This document shows positions 24,535-32,998 of a stretch of DNA of 64,000 nt, piece after piece; positions within the stretch are counted from its first letter, which is position 1; every line of letters begins with the position of its first letter. The notes beneath the pieces were generated by a model. It saw nothing but the letters and a program-made list of their open reading frames with translations, searched no databases and was not told the DNA's origin. Where the stretch lies: assembly GCF_000745345.1 (NCBI RefSeq), contig NZ_JQNR01000005.1:4154001-4218000 (forward strand). The letters are read 5' to 3'. Origin of the DNA: Actinacidiphila yeochonensis CN732 (GTDB taxonomy: Bacteria; Actinomycetota; Actinomycetes; Streptomycetales; Streptomycetaceae). The translations under genes were made by a program, and so were the position numbers.

Positions 24535-25488
24535 GTGCGCGCGATCCAGATCACCGAATTCGGCGGCCCAGAGGTGCTCACCCCCGTCGAACTGCCCGAT
24601 CCCGTCGCCGGGCCGGGCCAACTGCTGGTCGAGGTGGACACCGCCGGGGTGAACTACGCCGACACGCACGCCGTGGACGACAGCTACCTCTCCCGGACCG
24701 TCCTTCCCGTGGTGCCCGGCAGCGAGGTCCTCGGCCGCACACCCGACGGCCGCCGTGTCATGGCGCTCGCGGGCACCGGCGGCTACGCGCAGCGCGCCGC
24801 CGTGCCCGAGTCCCTGGCCCACGAGGTGCCGGACACCGTCGAGGACGGCCCCGCCCTCGCCATGATCGTCCAGGGCCTCACAGCGTGGCACCTGCTGCGC
24901 ACCGCCGGGCGGCTGGAGAAGGGGGAGACCGTCGTCGTGCACGCGGGCGCCGGGGGCACCGGTTCGCTCGCCGTACAGCTCGCGCGGTTCTTCGGCGCCG
25001 GCCGGGTCGTCGCCACCGCGTCCACCCCGAAGAAGCGCGACCTCGCGCTGGAGCTGGGCGCCGACGCGGCGGTGGACCCCGAGCCGGAGGGCCTCGCGGA
25101 GCGGCTGAAGGAAGCAGGCGGCGGCAAGGGCGTCGACATCGTGCTGGAGATGACCGGCGGCCCCGTGTTCGACGCGTCGCTGGAGGCGCTGGCCCCCTTC
25201 GGGCGCCTGGTCACCTACGGGATGGCCTCCCGCACCCCGGCGATCCCGGTCGAACCCGCCCGCCTCATGGCCCGCTCGACGGCCGTGATCGGCTTCTGGC
25301 TGGCCCGTCTGCTGAGCCGGCCCGGCACCTACCACGAGCCGCTGGACGAACTGCTCTCCATGACGGCCGACGGGCGGCTGCGCCCGCTGATCGGCGGTGT
25401 CTACCCCCTCGCCGAGGCCGCCCGCGCCCACGAGGACCTGAGGGCCCGCCGCACCACCGGCAAACTCGTCCTGGACGTCCGCGACTGA
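24535..25488 (+). CDS. Zinc-free NADPH:quinone oxidoreductase (MDR superfamily)
   Basis: A 317-residue quinone reductase of the medium-chain dehydrogenase superfamily. The N-terminal GroES-like part has GQLLVEVDTAGVNYADTHA; the cofactor part has VVVHAGAGGTGSLAVQLARF, the AGGTGS nucleotide-binding loop typical of NADPH quinone reductases, near residue 145. Catalytic zinc cysteines are absent, as expected. It would reduce quinones or enones to protect against electrophiles. GTG 24535 follows AAGGTG. The palindrome at 24458-24471 suggests control by a TetR repressor located elsewhere. Single gene, followed by htpX on the same strand after about 240 bp. Confidence 0.9.
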   Translation: MRAIQITEFGGPEVLTPVELPDPVAGPGQLLVEVDTAGVNYADTHAVDDSYLSRTVLPVVPGSEVLGRTPDGRRVMALAGTGGYAQRAAVPESLAHEVPDTVEDGPALAMIVQGLTAWHLLRTAGRLEKGETVVVHAGAGGTGSLAVQLARFFGAGRVVATASTPKKRDLALELGADAAVDPEPEGLAERLKEAGGGKGVDIVLEMTGGPVFDASLEALAPFGRLVTYGMASRTPAIPVEPARLMARSTAVIGFWLARLLSRPGTYHEPLDELLSMTADGRLRPLIGGVYPLAEAARAHEDLRARRTTGKLVLDVRD

Positions 25489-25731
25489 ACGGACGCGCGA
25501 CGGAACCGGATGACGGCTTCCCCCGTTCGGCGTACGTCCCGGTGGAACCCCCCGGCGTCCTGGGACGTTCCACGAGTGGACGGTTCCCCCGGACCGCCCC
25601 GGGGTCGACGCGCGCCGACTCGGGGTGATCCGGCGGCACGGCCCAGGACGCACACTGGACTCACAACCGCGCAACGGAGCACGTCGGGCCGCGGCCTGGC
25701 GATCCGCGCCCAGCACGACTCGGGAGGGGCC

Positions 25732-26637
25732 ATGCAACGCAACCGCTTCGCGCCCGACCGGGGACTGACGACCCGCATGGTCGTCACGATGTTCCTGATC
25801 GGACTGCTCTACGTCGTCTTCGTCGGTGCGCTGCTCGCCCTGCTGCGTGGCGCCTGGCCGCTGATCCTCATCATCGCCGCCGCCATGTTCGTGGCGCAGT
25901 TCTGGTTCAGTGACCGCATCGCCGCCTACAGCATGGGCGCGCGGGAGGTCACCCCCGAGCAGGCGCCCGAGCTGCACGGCGTCGTCGACCGCATCTGCGC
26001 CCTGGGCAACCTGCCCAAGCCCAAGGTCGCCATCGCCGAAACCGATGTGCCCAACGCCTTCGCCACCGGGCGCAACCAGAAGAACACCATGGTGTGCGCC
26101 ACCACCGGACTCCTGCGCCGCCTCGGGCCGGAGGAGTTGGAGGGCGTCATCGCCCACGAGCTCTCGCACGTCGCCCACAAGGACGTGGCCGTGATGACCA
26201 TCGCGTCCTTCCTCGGCGTCCTGGCCGGCACCATCACCAGGATCGCCCTGTGGAGCGGTATGGGCCGCCGCGACAACCGCGACCCGAACACCGCCATCCT
26301 GTTCATCGTCATCCCGCTGGTCAGCGCCGTCGTCTACGCCATCAGCTTCCTGCTGACCCGGCTGCTGTCGCGCTACCGCGAGCTGTCGGCGGACCGCGCC
26401 GCCGCCTACCTCACCGGCCGCCCCTCGGCGCTGGCCTCCGCGCTCACCAAGGTCAGCGGCCAGATCGCGGCCATCCCCACCGAGGACCTGCGGCGCTCGC
26501 AGCCCTTCAACGCGTTCTTCTTCGCCCCGGCGCTCGGAGCCGGCGCGGTCACCTCCAAGCTGCTGTCCACCCACCCCACCCTGGAACGCCGGCTGGAGCA
26601 GCTGGCCGACATCACCCGTGAACTGGACCGGCGCTGA
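25732..26637 (+). CDS. htpX: HtpX-like membrane zinc metalloprotease
   Basis: A 301-residue M48B peptidase. Two N-terminal membrane helices (VVTMFLIGLLYVVFVGALL, PLILIIAAAMFVAQFWF) precede the catalytic motif HELSH (GVIAHELSHVAHKDVAV near residue 145) and the third zinc ligand Glu in YRELSADRAAAYLTGRP. Two more helices lie between them. HtpX degrades damaged membrane proteins under envelope stress. GGGAGGGG precedes ATG 25732. Its TGA overlaps the ATG of pspAB by one base, so the two are translationally coupled, tying this protease to the phage-shock (PspA) envelope response. Confidence 0.93.
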   Translation: MQRNRFAPDRGLTTRMVVTMFLIGLLYVVFVGALLALLRGAWPLILIIAAAMFVAQFWFSDRIAAYSMGAREVTPEQAPELHGVVDRICALGNLPKPKVAIAETDVPNAFATGRNQKNTMVCATTGLLRRLGPEELEGVIAHELSHVAHKDVAVMTIASFLGVLAGTITRIALWSGMGRRDNRDPNTAILFIVIPLVSAVVYAISFLLTRLLSRYRELSADRAAAYLTGRPSALASALTKVSGQIAAIPTEDLRRSQPFNAFFFAPALGAGAVTSKLLSTHPTLERRLEQLADITRELDRR

Positions 26638-27194
26638 TGGGCCTGCTGGACGTACTGCTGGGCCGCAGCAAGCCGGTCCGCCCGGACCTCGACCAGCTCT
26701 TCGGCCTCAGCTCCGCGGCCATCACCCTGGAGGCGGCCAGCGAGCTGCGCCCGACCGGTCTCGGCTCGGTGTGCTTCGCGGCGGTGGAGGGCGGAGCCTT
26801 CGCCGAGGCCCAGCAGGGCCTGCACGCCCTGCTGCCCCTGGAGACCAGCCAGGACTCCTACGGCTACACCTGGCTCCTGTCGCGGCACGCGCCCGAGGAG
26901 ACCACCGACCTCGTCACGGACCTGCACGCGGTCAACTCGACTCTGGAACAGAACGGCTTCGGCCCCCAGCTGCTGTGCTCCCTGGTCGCCTTCAAGGACC
27001 CCGCGGGCCGTTCCATGGCCCTGGTCTACCTGTACAAGCGAGGTACCTTCTACCCGTTCTGCCCGCTGCCGGGGGAGAAGCGGGACAGTGCGCTCGAACT
27101 CCAGGTCAAGGCCCTGGTCGCCAACGACCTGCGGTTGGAGGAGGACCTCTCCCGCTGGTTCCCGGTGTGGGGCGCCCCCGGCCTCGGCGACTGA
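26637..27194 (+). CDS. pspAB: PspA-associated protein PspAB
   Basis: A 185-residue soluble protein that matches the actinobacterial PspAB family as I recall it: start MGLLDVLLGRSKPVRPDLDQ, then LFGLSSAAITLEAASELRPT, SYGYTWLLSRHAPEE and MALVYLYKRGTFYPFCPL. The biochemical role is not known; it occurs with PspA or HtpX and is thought to modulate the envelope-stress response. The start overlaps the htpX stop (ATGA-type). Two hairpins follow and separate it from the convergent APC permease. No pspA gene is in the window. Confidence 0.88.
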   Translation: MGLLDVLLGRSKPVRPDLDQLFGLSSAAITLEAASELRPTGLGSVCFAAVEGGAFAEAQQGLHALLPLETSQDSYGYTWLLSRHAPEETTDLVTDLHAVNSTLEQNGFGPQLLCSLVAFKDPAGRSMALVYLYKRGTFYPFCPLPGEKRDSALELQVKALVANDLRLEEDLSRWFPVWGAPGLGD

Positions 27195-27213
27195 CGCGGA
27201 CGCGTCGCTTCGG

Positions 27214-27248
27214 CCGCGCGGCGGCGGAGGGGCGTCTCCGCCGCGCGG
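27214..27248. terminator. Hairpin after pspAB
   Basis: Inverted repeat CCGCGCGGCGGCGGA / TCTCCGCCGCGCGG between convergent genes. Confidence 0.6.
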
Positions 27249-27277
27249 TTCCGTCGGCCCGGCGCTGGTACGGAACC

Positions 27278-27313
27278 GCCCCTGCCGGCCGGAGAGAGCC
27301 GGCCGACAGGGGC
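27278..27313. terminator. Second hairpin between convergent genes
   Basis: GCCCCTG-C-CGGCCGG / CCGGCCG-A-CAGGGGC with a short AGAGA loop; it likely terminates the APC permease gene on the minus strand. Confidence 0.65.
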
Positions 27314-27342
27314 GGGAAGGCAGGAGCGGGGAGAAGCCGGGG

Positions 27343-28896
27343 TCAGGCCGAGCGCCCGCCGCCCGCCTCCCCGGCGGTCGCGGCCTTCTCCAGTTGGAAC
27401 GCCTCGTTGCCCTGCCCGATCCGCGCGTACACCTCGGGCTTGGTGCTGCGCAGCACCAAGCCGTACACGAGGCCGATCACCGCGGCCAGGGCGATGATGC
27501 CCGGCAGTATCCAGCGCAGCCCGTGGCCGGGGTCGGCGCCGAGCAGGACCGCGAAGTCCTTCACCGAGTAGACGAAGATCACCGCGAGGCCGATCGCGGC
27601 GAGTCCCGACGTCACCAGTCGCCATCCCTGGACACCGGCCGCTCCGCGCTTGACGAAGAAGGTGATCACCGCGATCGCCGCCGTGCACATCAGCAGTACG
27701 ACGCCCAGGGCGCCCACGTTGCCGGCCCAGGTGAACAGGCGCAGCACCGGGGCGGTCGGGTCGGGGCCCATCGCGGAGAAGCTGCCGTGGTCGGTCACCG
27801 CGAACGCCACGACCACCACGAGGGAGATCACGGACTGGAGGAACGACCCGACCGCCGGGGCGCCGGACCCCTTCGCGGTGCGGCCGACCGCCGAGGGCAG
27901 CAGGCCGTCTCGGCCCATGGCGAAGGCGTACCGGGCGACGACGTTGTGGAAGCTCAGCATCGAGGCGAAGATCCCGGTGATGAAGAAGACGTTGAGCACG
28001 TCGGTGAAGGTCGAGCCCAGCCGGCCCTCGTTGAGGGCGAAGATCAGGTTCGCGGACTGCTGCCGGGACTGGCCCACCACGTGCGAGGGGCCGGTGGCCA
28101 CGGTGATCGCCCAGGAGCTGAAGGCGAAGAAGACCGTGGCGAAGCCGATCGCCAGGAACATCACCTTGGACACCACGCGCTGCGGGTCGCTGGTCTCCTC
28201 GGCGTAGACCGGCGCCTGCTCGAAGCCGACGAAGCCGGCGATCACGAAGCACAGCGCGGTGCCGAGCCCGGCGCCGCTGAGCGCGCCGGGGCTGAAGGCG
28301 TGCATCGACACGCCCTGCGGGCCCGGGTCGCTCAGGAAGCTGATGTCGAACACCACGGTCAGCACCGTCTCGATGAGCAGCAGGAGGCCGAGGGTCCTCG
28401 CGTTCAGGTCGATCTTCATGGCGCCGAAGACGGCCGTCAGCACCACTCCGCACAGCGCCGGGATCCACCAGGCCACGTTGTGGTGCCAGTGCTGGAAGAT
28501 CTGCCCGGAGATCTCGAAGCCGAAGATCCCGTAGGTGCCGATCTGCATGATGCTGTAGGCGAAGAGGGCCACATAGGACGCGCCCGCGCCCATGGTGCTG
28601 CCCAGGCCGCGCGAGATGTAGGCGTACAGGGCACCCGCGTTGTGCACGTGGCGGCTCATCTCGGCATAGCCGAAGCTGAACAGTGCCAGCACCACGCCGA
28701 CGATCACGAACAGCAGCGGGACACCGACGATGCCCATCGCGCCGAACGTGCTGGGGATGACGCCCGCCACCACCATCAGCGGCGCGGTGGCCGCCAGGAC
28801 CGACAGCAGCAGCGCCGGAGCGCCGATGCGGTCCGCACGCAACGCGCGCTGTTCCCCCTTGAACGTGCTGATCTCAGATGTACTGCCCGTCAGCAT
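27343..28896 (-). CDS. APC family amino acid permease
   Basis: A 517-residue transporter with about twelve membrane helices. Family marks: LSVLAATAPLMVVAGVIPST in helix 1, YAEMSRHVHNAGALYAYISR (the conserved Gly-Ala-x-Tyr-x-Tyr region), CFVIAGFVGFEQAPVYAEET in helix 6 with the FVGFE pattern, and NVVARYAFAMGRDGLLPSAV. These place it with amino acid/polyamine permeases of the APC superfamily. The substrate is not clear; adjacent genes give no hint. The start ATG at 28896 opens with a short hydrophilic segment (GSTSEISTFKGEQRALRADR). Upstream is a 400-bp non-coding region. Confidence 0.92.
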   Translation of the reverse strand: MLTGSTSEISTFKGEQRALRADRIGAPALLLSVLAATAPLMVVAGVIPSTFGAMGIVGVPLLFVIVGVVLALFSFGYAEMSRHVHNAGALYAYISRGLGSTMGAGASYVALFAYSIMQIGTYGIFGFEISGQIFQHWHHNVAWWIPALCGVVLTAVFGAMKIDLNARTLGLLLLIETVLTVVFDISFLSDPGPQGVSMHAFSPGALSGAGLGTALCFVIAGFVGFEQAPVYAEETSDPQRVVSKVMFLAIGFATVFFAFSSWAITVATGPSHVVGQSRQQSANLIFALNEGRLGSTFTDVLNVFFITGIFASMLSFHNVVARYAFAMGRDGLLPSAVGRTAKGSGAPAVGSFLQSVISLVVVVAFAVTDHGSFSAMGPDPTAPVLRLFTWAGNVGALGVVLLMCTAAIAVITFFVKRGAAGVQGWRLVTSGLAAIGLAVIFVYSVKDFAVLLGADPGHGLRWILPGIIALAAVIGLVYGLVLRSTKPEVYARIGQGNEAFQLEKAATAGEAGGGRSA

Positions 28897-29308
28897 GGCT
28901 GCGGTTCCCTCCGTGGCATATCCGTCTATCGGCGTTTCGGGTGTTTCCGGTGCGTCCTGCGTACCGCCGCGGCTGCGGAGGGCTGTTCGGCCCGCGCGGC
29001 CCGGCGGCGCGGACGTTCCGCCTCGCGCGTGCTCCTGGTGGTGCCGTTCTGCTGGGTCGTGCGGGGGCCGTACGCGGCCGTGCGGGGGACGCGACGGGTG
29101 GTGCCGGGTGGAACTGGTCGGGCGGTACGGGGTCGTACTCTGCGCAGCTCTCGGTCATCGGCGGTGCGGACGGGCCGCGCGGTGCCGGTGACGCGAGGGG
29201 TGTGCGTGTCGTACAGGCGTACGCCGTCGTGAACCGGACCGCGCCATGGGGCGGTCCGGGCTGGTGCTGCGTTGGTGGTGCGGGTGGTGCTGACTGCGGT
29301 GGGTGGTG
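28897..29308. other. 410-bp intergenic region with a G/T-rich repeat and a hairpin
   Basis: No credible gene. It should contain the permease promoter. At 29262-29311 there is an imperfect repeat of GGTGGTGC/GGTGCTG; a 9-bp hairpin lies at 29234-29259. Confidence 0.45.
29234..29259 (-). terminator. Hairpin downstream of the gene at 29309-30262
   Basis: CCGGACCGC (29234-29242) pairs with GCGGTCCGG (29251-29259), 8-nt loop. Confidence 0.5.
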
Positions 29309-30262
29309 CTAGGAACCGAGACCGAGCGCGTGGCGGCGCGCGGCCCGGAACACCTTCTTGGGGTCGCGGTCGTGGTAGGACCACGGCACCCGGGTGGCCT
29401 GGTGGCCGATCCGGTTGAACAGCGCGGCGGCCTCCACCGTCTCGCCCGCGTGGTACTTGCCGAACGCCAGGTAGTTCAGGTCCACGGCCAGCCGCGGGTA
29501 GGGGCGGCCGTCCCAGTCGAGGAACCAGTCGAATGCCGCGCGCACGCTGGTGCGCGCCCGCGGGCTGGTCCAGTAGGGCAGCCTCGACGGGTCCGGAGGC
29601 ATGGCGCCCGTTCCCGCCAGTACCCGGTACCGCTCCACGAGAGCGACCAGCGGCAGCGCGGTCAGCGGGGAGCCCCGTCCCGCCTCTCCCGCCGCCCACT
29701 CGGCGAACTCGTACACCTCGTGGAACGGGTCGTCCCCATTGGTCATCTGACGCTCCGACAGGCACTGGGCCATCAGATGGTGGGCGTGGTGGTGGCCGAG
29801 GTGGCGGCCGCGCACCTGGTCGAAGGCGCGGACCTGCTCGTCGTCCGTCCCGGTGCGGCGGGCGAGCACCAGCAGGAACAGCCACGGCGTCGGGTCGCGC
29901 GGGGTGCGGTCGGCGGCCCGGACGCACGCGGCGCGGGCCGACTCGGGGCTCTGCCGTCCCGCTATCGCCCGGAAGACGGCCGCGCTGGCGCCCAGTGCGG
30001 CGGCGTCCACGCTCTCGGGTTCCGCCAGGCGCCACTCCTCGGCCCAGGCGGCCGAGGACCGGCCCTCACCCAGGACGACCAACCGGTGGCCGCGGGCGTC
30101 CCAGTCCTCGCCGGTACGGGCCAGCAGGGCGCGCACCTCGGTCCACCGGCCCTGACTGAGGGCGGCGCGCGCGGCGACCAGCTCCTCGTCGCCGAGCGCG
30201 GGGTCGAAGGCCACGTCGTCCTTGCCGCGGGCGAAGCGGAAGGGTGGCGGCGGTGGGGTCAT
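29309..30262 (-). CDS. Conserved hypothetical protein, helical-repeat-like
   Basis: A 317-residue soluble protein I know only as a Streptomyces hypothetical. It starts TPPPPPFRFARGKDDVAFDP and contains alternating helical segments (LVAARAALSQGRWTEVRALL; PTPWLFLLVLARRTG; TEVRALLARTGEDWDARG) that resemble tetratricopeptide-like repeats. A histidine-rich patch GRHLGHHHAHHLMAQCLS lies near residue 150, and the C-terminus holds WFLDWDGRPYPRLAVDLN. ATG 30262 is preferred (GGAGGG 10 nt upstream) over ATG 30292. The gene is divergent from an HTH-TPR regulator. The histidine cluster might bind metal, but this is a guess. Confidence 0.75.
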   Translation of the reverse strand: MTPPPPPFRFARGKDDVAFDPALGDEELVAARAALSQGRWTEVRALLARTGEDWDARGHRLVVLGEGRSSAAWAEEWRLAEPESVDAAALGASAAVFRAIAGRQSPESARAACVRAADRTPRDPTPWLFLLVLARRTGTDDEQVRAFDQVRGRHLGHHHAHHLMAQCLSERQMTNGDDPFHEVYEFAEWAAGEAGRGSPLTALPLVALVERYRVLAGTGAMPPDPSRLPYWTSPRARTSVRAAFDWFLDWDGRPYPRLAVDLNYLAFGKYHAGETVEAAALFNRIGHQATRVPWSYHDRDPKKVFRAARRHALGLGS

Positions 30263-30302
30263 CCGCGAGCTGCCCTCCACGGCATGTGACATCAAGTGAT
30301 CG

Positions 30303-30331
30303 CGAACAGCCAACCGGTAGGCGGCTGTTCG
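30303..30331. promoter_or_regulatory. Inverted repeat in the divergent region
   Basis: CGAACAGCC (30303-30311) and GGCTGTTCG (30323-30331), 9-bp perfect arms with an 11-bp spacer, about 45 bp from the start of the leftward gene. Operator or attenuator-like hairpin. Confidence 0.4.
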
Positions 30332-30460
30332 GGACAAGTGCGCACTCGTTGTCTCCCTGTAGTCCCGTATTGTTGCCGGGGTTTGGGAGCGCCGCTCCCT
30401 GTCGGGGGACCCCTGCCGCCAGTGCCGGTCCGGTTGGCGCGCGAGGCCGGACCTTTGATA

Positions 30461-30497
30461 TCCGAGTGGCTGATCGTGCCTGATTCCGAGTGGCTGA
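30461..30497 (+). repeat. 13-bp direct repeat before the HTH-TPR gene
   Basis: TCCGAGTGGCTGA occurs at 30461-30473 and 30485-30497, a 24-bp period, close to two helical turns. Possible binding site for the XRE-like protein encoded just downstream. Confidence 0.5.
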
Positions 30498-30562
30498 GCG
30501 CGCCGCGGCGCACACCGCGCAGCCGCGGCGCGCGGACGGCGGACGCAGTGGGGACCGGGGGA

Positions 30563-32008
30563 ATGGACGAGCGAAACGTGGCACGTGACAGACCGTCCGC
30601 TGCCTGGCCCCACCCACTGGGCGAGGTGCGGCGCGCTCACGGGTGGAGCTACCAGGACCTCGCCCGGGTCATCGCCGAGCACGCCCGTGCGCTGGGCGTG
30701 CCCATGGCGGCGCGCCGGGAGAAGGTGTGGCGCTGGGAGCACTGGGGAGTGGTACCCGAGGCCGACAGCCAGCGGGCCCTGGCCCGCGCCCTGGACATCC
30801 CCTTCCGTGAGCTGGAACTGCGCCCCTGGCCGCGCTGGCTGCCCGCCCGCGGCCGCATGCCGGACGGGCTGCCCTGGACCGCCGATGGCGCCCGCGCGGC
30901 CCTCTCGGCCCTCCTGGAGGGCAGCGCCGCGGAGCCCTCCGCCGCTGCCGACATCGAGGACGAGACGCTGCGCGACGCGATAGCCGAGTGGGACGCGGCC
31001 CCGCGGCCCAGCCGCGCGCAGGGCTGTCAGCCCGCGGCGGACCCCTCCGGCGGTGATCCCGCGCGCGGGCAGCGGCCCGCCGTCGCGCCGGCGTCCCGGG
31101 AACGGACCTGCCCCGCCCCCGGCGCCGACCCGCGGGTGCCCGCGCAGGCGGGGGCGCCCGGAGTCGTGGACGCCGCGGTCCTGGAGTGGCTGGAGTCCGG
31201 CGCGGCCGGTCTGCGGCACCTGGCCCACAGCTTCGGCGGCGAGTCGGTACTGCACCGTGTCGACGCCGACCTGCGGGTGATCGCCGACCTGCTCGGCCAG
31301 TGCCCGCCGGGCCGCTCCGCGGAGCGGGGCCTGCTGCGCATCGCGGCCGGCCTCGCCCAACTCGGCGGTCGGGCAGCCGCCGACGCGGGGCGCCACGCCG
31401 CCACCCGGGACTACTGCCTGACGGGGCTTCGGCTCGCGCACGCCTGCGGCGACCGGGACCTCGCCGTCGCCCTGTGGAGCGTGGTCTGCCTCGACGCCGT
31501 CACCACCGGACGCGCCCGCGACGCCCTCGCCGCCGGCGAGGCGGCGGTCCGCGCCGCGGGCGGCGGCCCGCCGGCGGTCATGGCGCTGGCGGCGAGCCGG
31601 CTGGGCCGCGCGCACGCCGCGCTGGGTGCCGAGGGTGCCTTCCGGCGGGCCGCGGCCGAGGCGGAGCGGCGCCTGGCGACGGCCGGGGGCGAGCCCCCGC
31701 CGCCCTGGCTCTCCGGGCTGGACGCGGGTGAACTCGCCGTCCAGCGCGGGCTGGCACTGCTGGACCTCGGTCTCGCCGCTGAGGCGCGTCCGCTGCTGGA
31801 GCTCGGCCTGGCCGTCTGCGACCCCGCTCGCATCCGCGACCGAGCCCTGTACGCCGCCCGCGCCGCCCGCGCCCGCGCGCTCACCGGCGACCCGGACGGC
31901 GCCCGCTCACTGGCCCGCGAGGCCTTCCGGCTCTCGGCCAACTGCGGCTCCCCGCACCTGACCGGTGTCCTGGAGCCTCTGGCCCCGCTGCTGGCCCCGG
32001 AGCGCTGA
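30563..32008 (+). CDS. HTH (XRE-like) regulator with helical repeat domain
   Basis: A 481-residue protein. Residues about 15-80 form an XRE-like helix-turn-helix: LGEVRRAHGWSYQDLARVIA, then REKVWRWEHWGVVPEADSQR with the recognition-helix Trp-Arg-Trp-Glu pattern. After a low-complexity linker (about 140-200), the C-terminal 280 residues are Ala/Leu-rich helices with TPR-like spacing (CLTGLRLAHACGDRDLAVAL; GLALLDLGLAAEARPLLELG). This architecture is common in Streptomyces regulators of unknown signal. ATG 30563 is chosen since it precedes the domain and follows a G-rich stretch; a longer frame exists upstream. The 13-bp direct repeat before it may be its operator. Confidence 0.82.
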   Translation: MDERNVARDRPSAAWPHPLGEVRRAHGWSYQDLARVIAEHARALGVPMAARREKVWRWEHWGVVPEADSQRALARALDIPFRELELRPWPRWLPARGRMPDGLPWTADGARAALSALLEGSAAEPSAAADIEDETLRDAIAEWDAAPRPSRAQGCQPAADPSGGDPARGQRPAVAPASRERTCPAPGADPRVPAQAGAPGVVDAAVLEWLESGAAGLRHLAHSFGGESVLHRVDADLRVIADLLGQCPPGRSAERGLLRIAAGLAQLGGRAAADAGRHAATRDYCLTGLRLAHACGDRDLAVALWSVVCLDAVTTGRARDALAAGEAAVRAAGGGPPAVMALAASRLGRAHAALGAEGAFRRAAAEAERRLATAGGEPPPPWLSGLDAGELAVQRGLALLDLGLAAEARPLLELGLAVCDPARIRDRALYAARAARARALTGDPDGARSLAREAFRLSANCGSPHLTGVLEPLAPLLAPER

Positions 32009-32208
32009 GACCGCTGACGGCCGGCTGCCCGGCGGTCCGTCACGGCCTCTGCGCGGCAGGACTGACGACGACGGCCAAGGGCACATGGCCAAGGGGGTGA
32101 AGGACCTGTGCCGCGTAAGGGCCGCGGCTCCTGGCTGACGCCCCTTACCACTGCTGCCTCGGGCCCCTGTGGCCAGGTGTCCCCGGGGCGCGGCCGGCCG
32201 GTCGCGCG

Positions 32209-32649
32209 TCAGACGCGGGTCAGCCGCACCACGGGGATCTCCCGGTCCGTCTTCTGCTGGTACTCCTCGTAGGGCTGGTACACCTCCACAAGGTGCGGCC
32301 ACACCCGGGCCTTCTCGCTGACGGGCAGCACCTCGGCGCGCGCGGTGAACCGCTCGCCGCCGACCCGCAGATGCACCTCGGGGTTCTCCTGGAGGCTGAG
32401 GAACCACACCGGGTGGCTGTCCGAACCGCCCTTGGAGGCGACGATCAGGTAGCCGTCGCCGTCACGGCCGTAGATGAGCACGGTGCGGCGCCACGTGCCG
32501 CTGCGGCGTCCCTGGTAGTCCAGCAGCAGGCAGGGCGAGCCGTTGAGGTCCGTCCCCTCGGTGCCGTCTGACTCCTCGTACTTCTTGGCCTGTTCGGCCA
32601 CCCACGGCGTGGGGCTGATCTGTACGGCGGCAGGGTCGTACGCGCTCAT
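32209..32649 (-). CDS. Nitroreductase/deazaflavin (F420)-dependent oxidoreductase, Ddn family
   Basis: A 146-residue split-barrel protein. The block GRRSGTWRRTVLIYGRDGDG followed by YLIVASKGGSDSHPVWFLSL and PEVHLRVGGE is the characteristic F420-binding region of Ddn-type reductases, which use reduced F420 to reduce quinones or nitro compounds. The ATG at 32649 (MSAYDPAAVQ) is chosen because GGAGG lies 8 nt upstream; an in-frame ATG at 32664 lacks one. Single gene convergent with the HTH-TPR regulator. Substrate unknown; protection against oxidative stress is likely from the family. Confidence 0.9.
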   Translation of the reverse strand: MSAYDPAAVQISPTPWVAEQAKKYEESDGTEGTDLNGSPCLLLDYQGRRSGTWRRTVLIYGRDGDGYLIVASKGGSDSHPVWFLSLQENPEVHLRVGGERFTARAEVLPVSEKARVWPHLVEVYQPYEEYQQKTDREIPVVRLTRV

Positions 32650-32939
32650 CGCGGAAGCCTCCATAGGGAGTCGGTTCGTTCGGCGCGGTACCGCGCGGTA
32701 CCGCGCAGGACGCTCCCGGCACGGACGGCCCGGCGGGAGTCCCGCACCGCCGCCGCACCGGGGCGCAACGCCACACTAGCGCCGAGACCGGCCGGAGCCG
32801 CCTGTCAGCGAGGTGTCATGCCGGTTTCCGGCACCGCGCCCGCGGGGGCGGCCCATGCGCGGCCACGGGGGCGCCAGGCGGAGTGGATCGTGCCGGGAGG
32901 GCACGACGCACGGGTACGGGGCCGCCCCCCTCCGACCCG

Positions 32940-32955
32940 CTGAGCGAGCGCTCAG
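32940..32955. promoter_or_regulatory. TetR-type palindrome before AMACR
   Basis: CTGAGCGAGCGCTCAG, 7-bp perfect arms CTGAGCG/CGCTCAG, 8 bp before the -35 box. Its form suits a TetR repressor of acyl-CoA genes. Confidence 0.55.
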
Positions 32956-32962
32956 TCGGACC

Positions 32963-32991
32963 TTGCCAAGAGGGGAACCCGTTCCTAGCAT
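32963..32991 (+). promoter_or_regulatory. Leaderless promoter of the AMACR gene
   Basis: TTGCCA (32963-32968), 17-nt spacer, TAGCAT (32986-32991), then 7 nt to GTG 32999. The start point should coincide with the start codon. Confidence 0.65.
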
Positions 32992-32998
32992 CGCGAAG

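Larger units (their letters stand above)
32650..32998. other. Intergenic region with promoter and operator of the AMACR gene
   Basis: About 350 bp between divergent genes. The left part is G/C-rich with GCGGTACCGC repeats around 32689-32706. The right end carries the palindrome at 32940-32955 and the promoter at 32963-32991. I see no gene. Confidence 0.5.

Noticed and set aside
24316..26574. A 752-codon minus-strand frame opposite the quinone reductase and htpX
   Set aside because: Antisense shadow; histidine/aspartate-rich reading of GC-rich codons.
28874..29312. Open frames on both strands in the gap between the permease and the helical-repeat-like gene
   Set aside because: Low-complexity Arg/Gly/Val text in all frames, no start signal; treated as intergenic.
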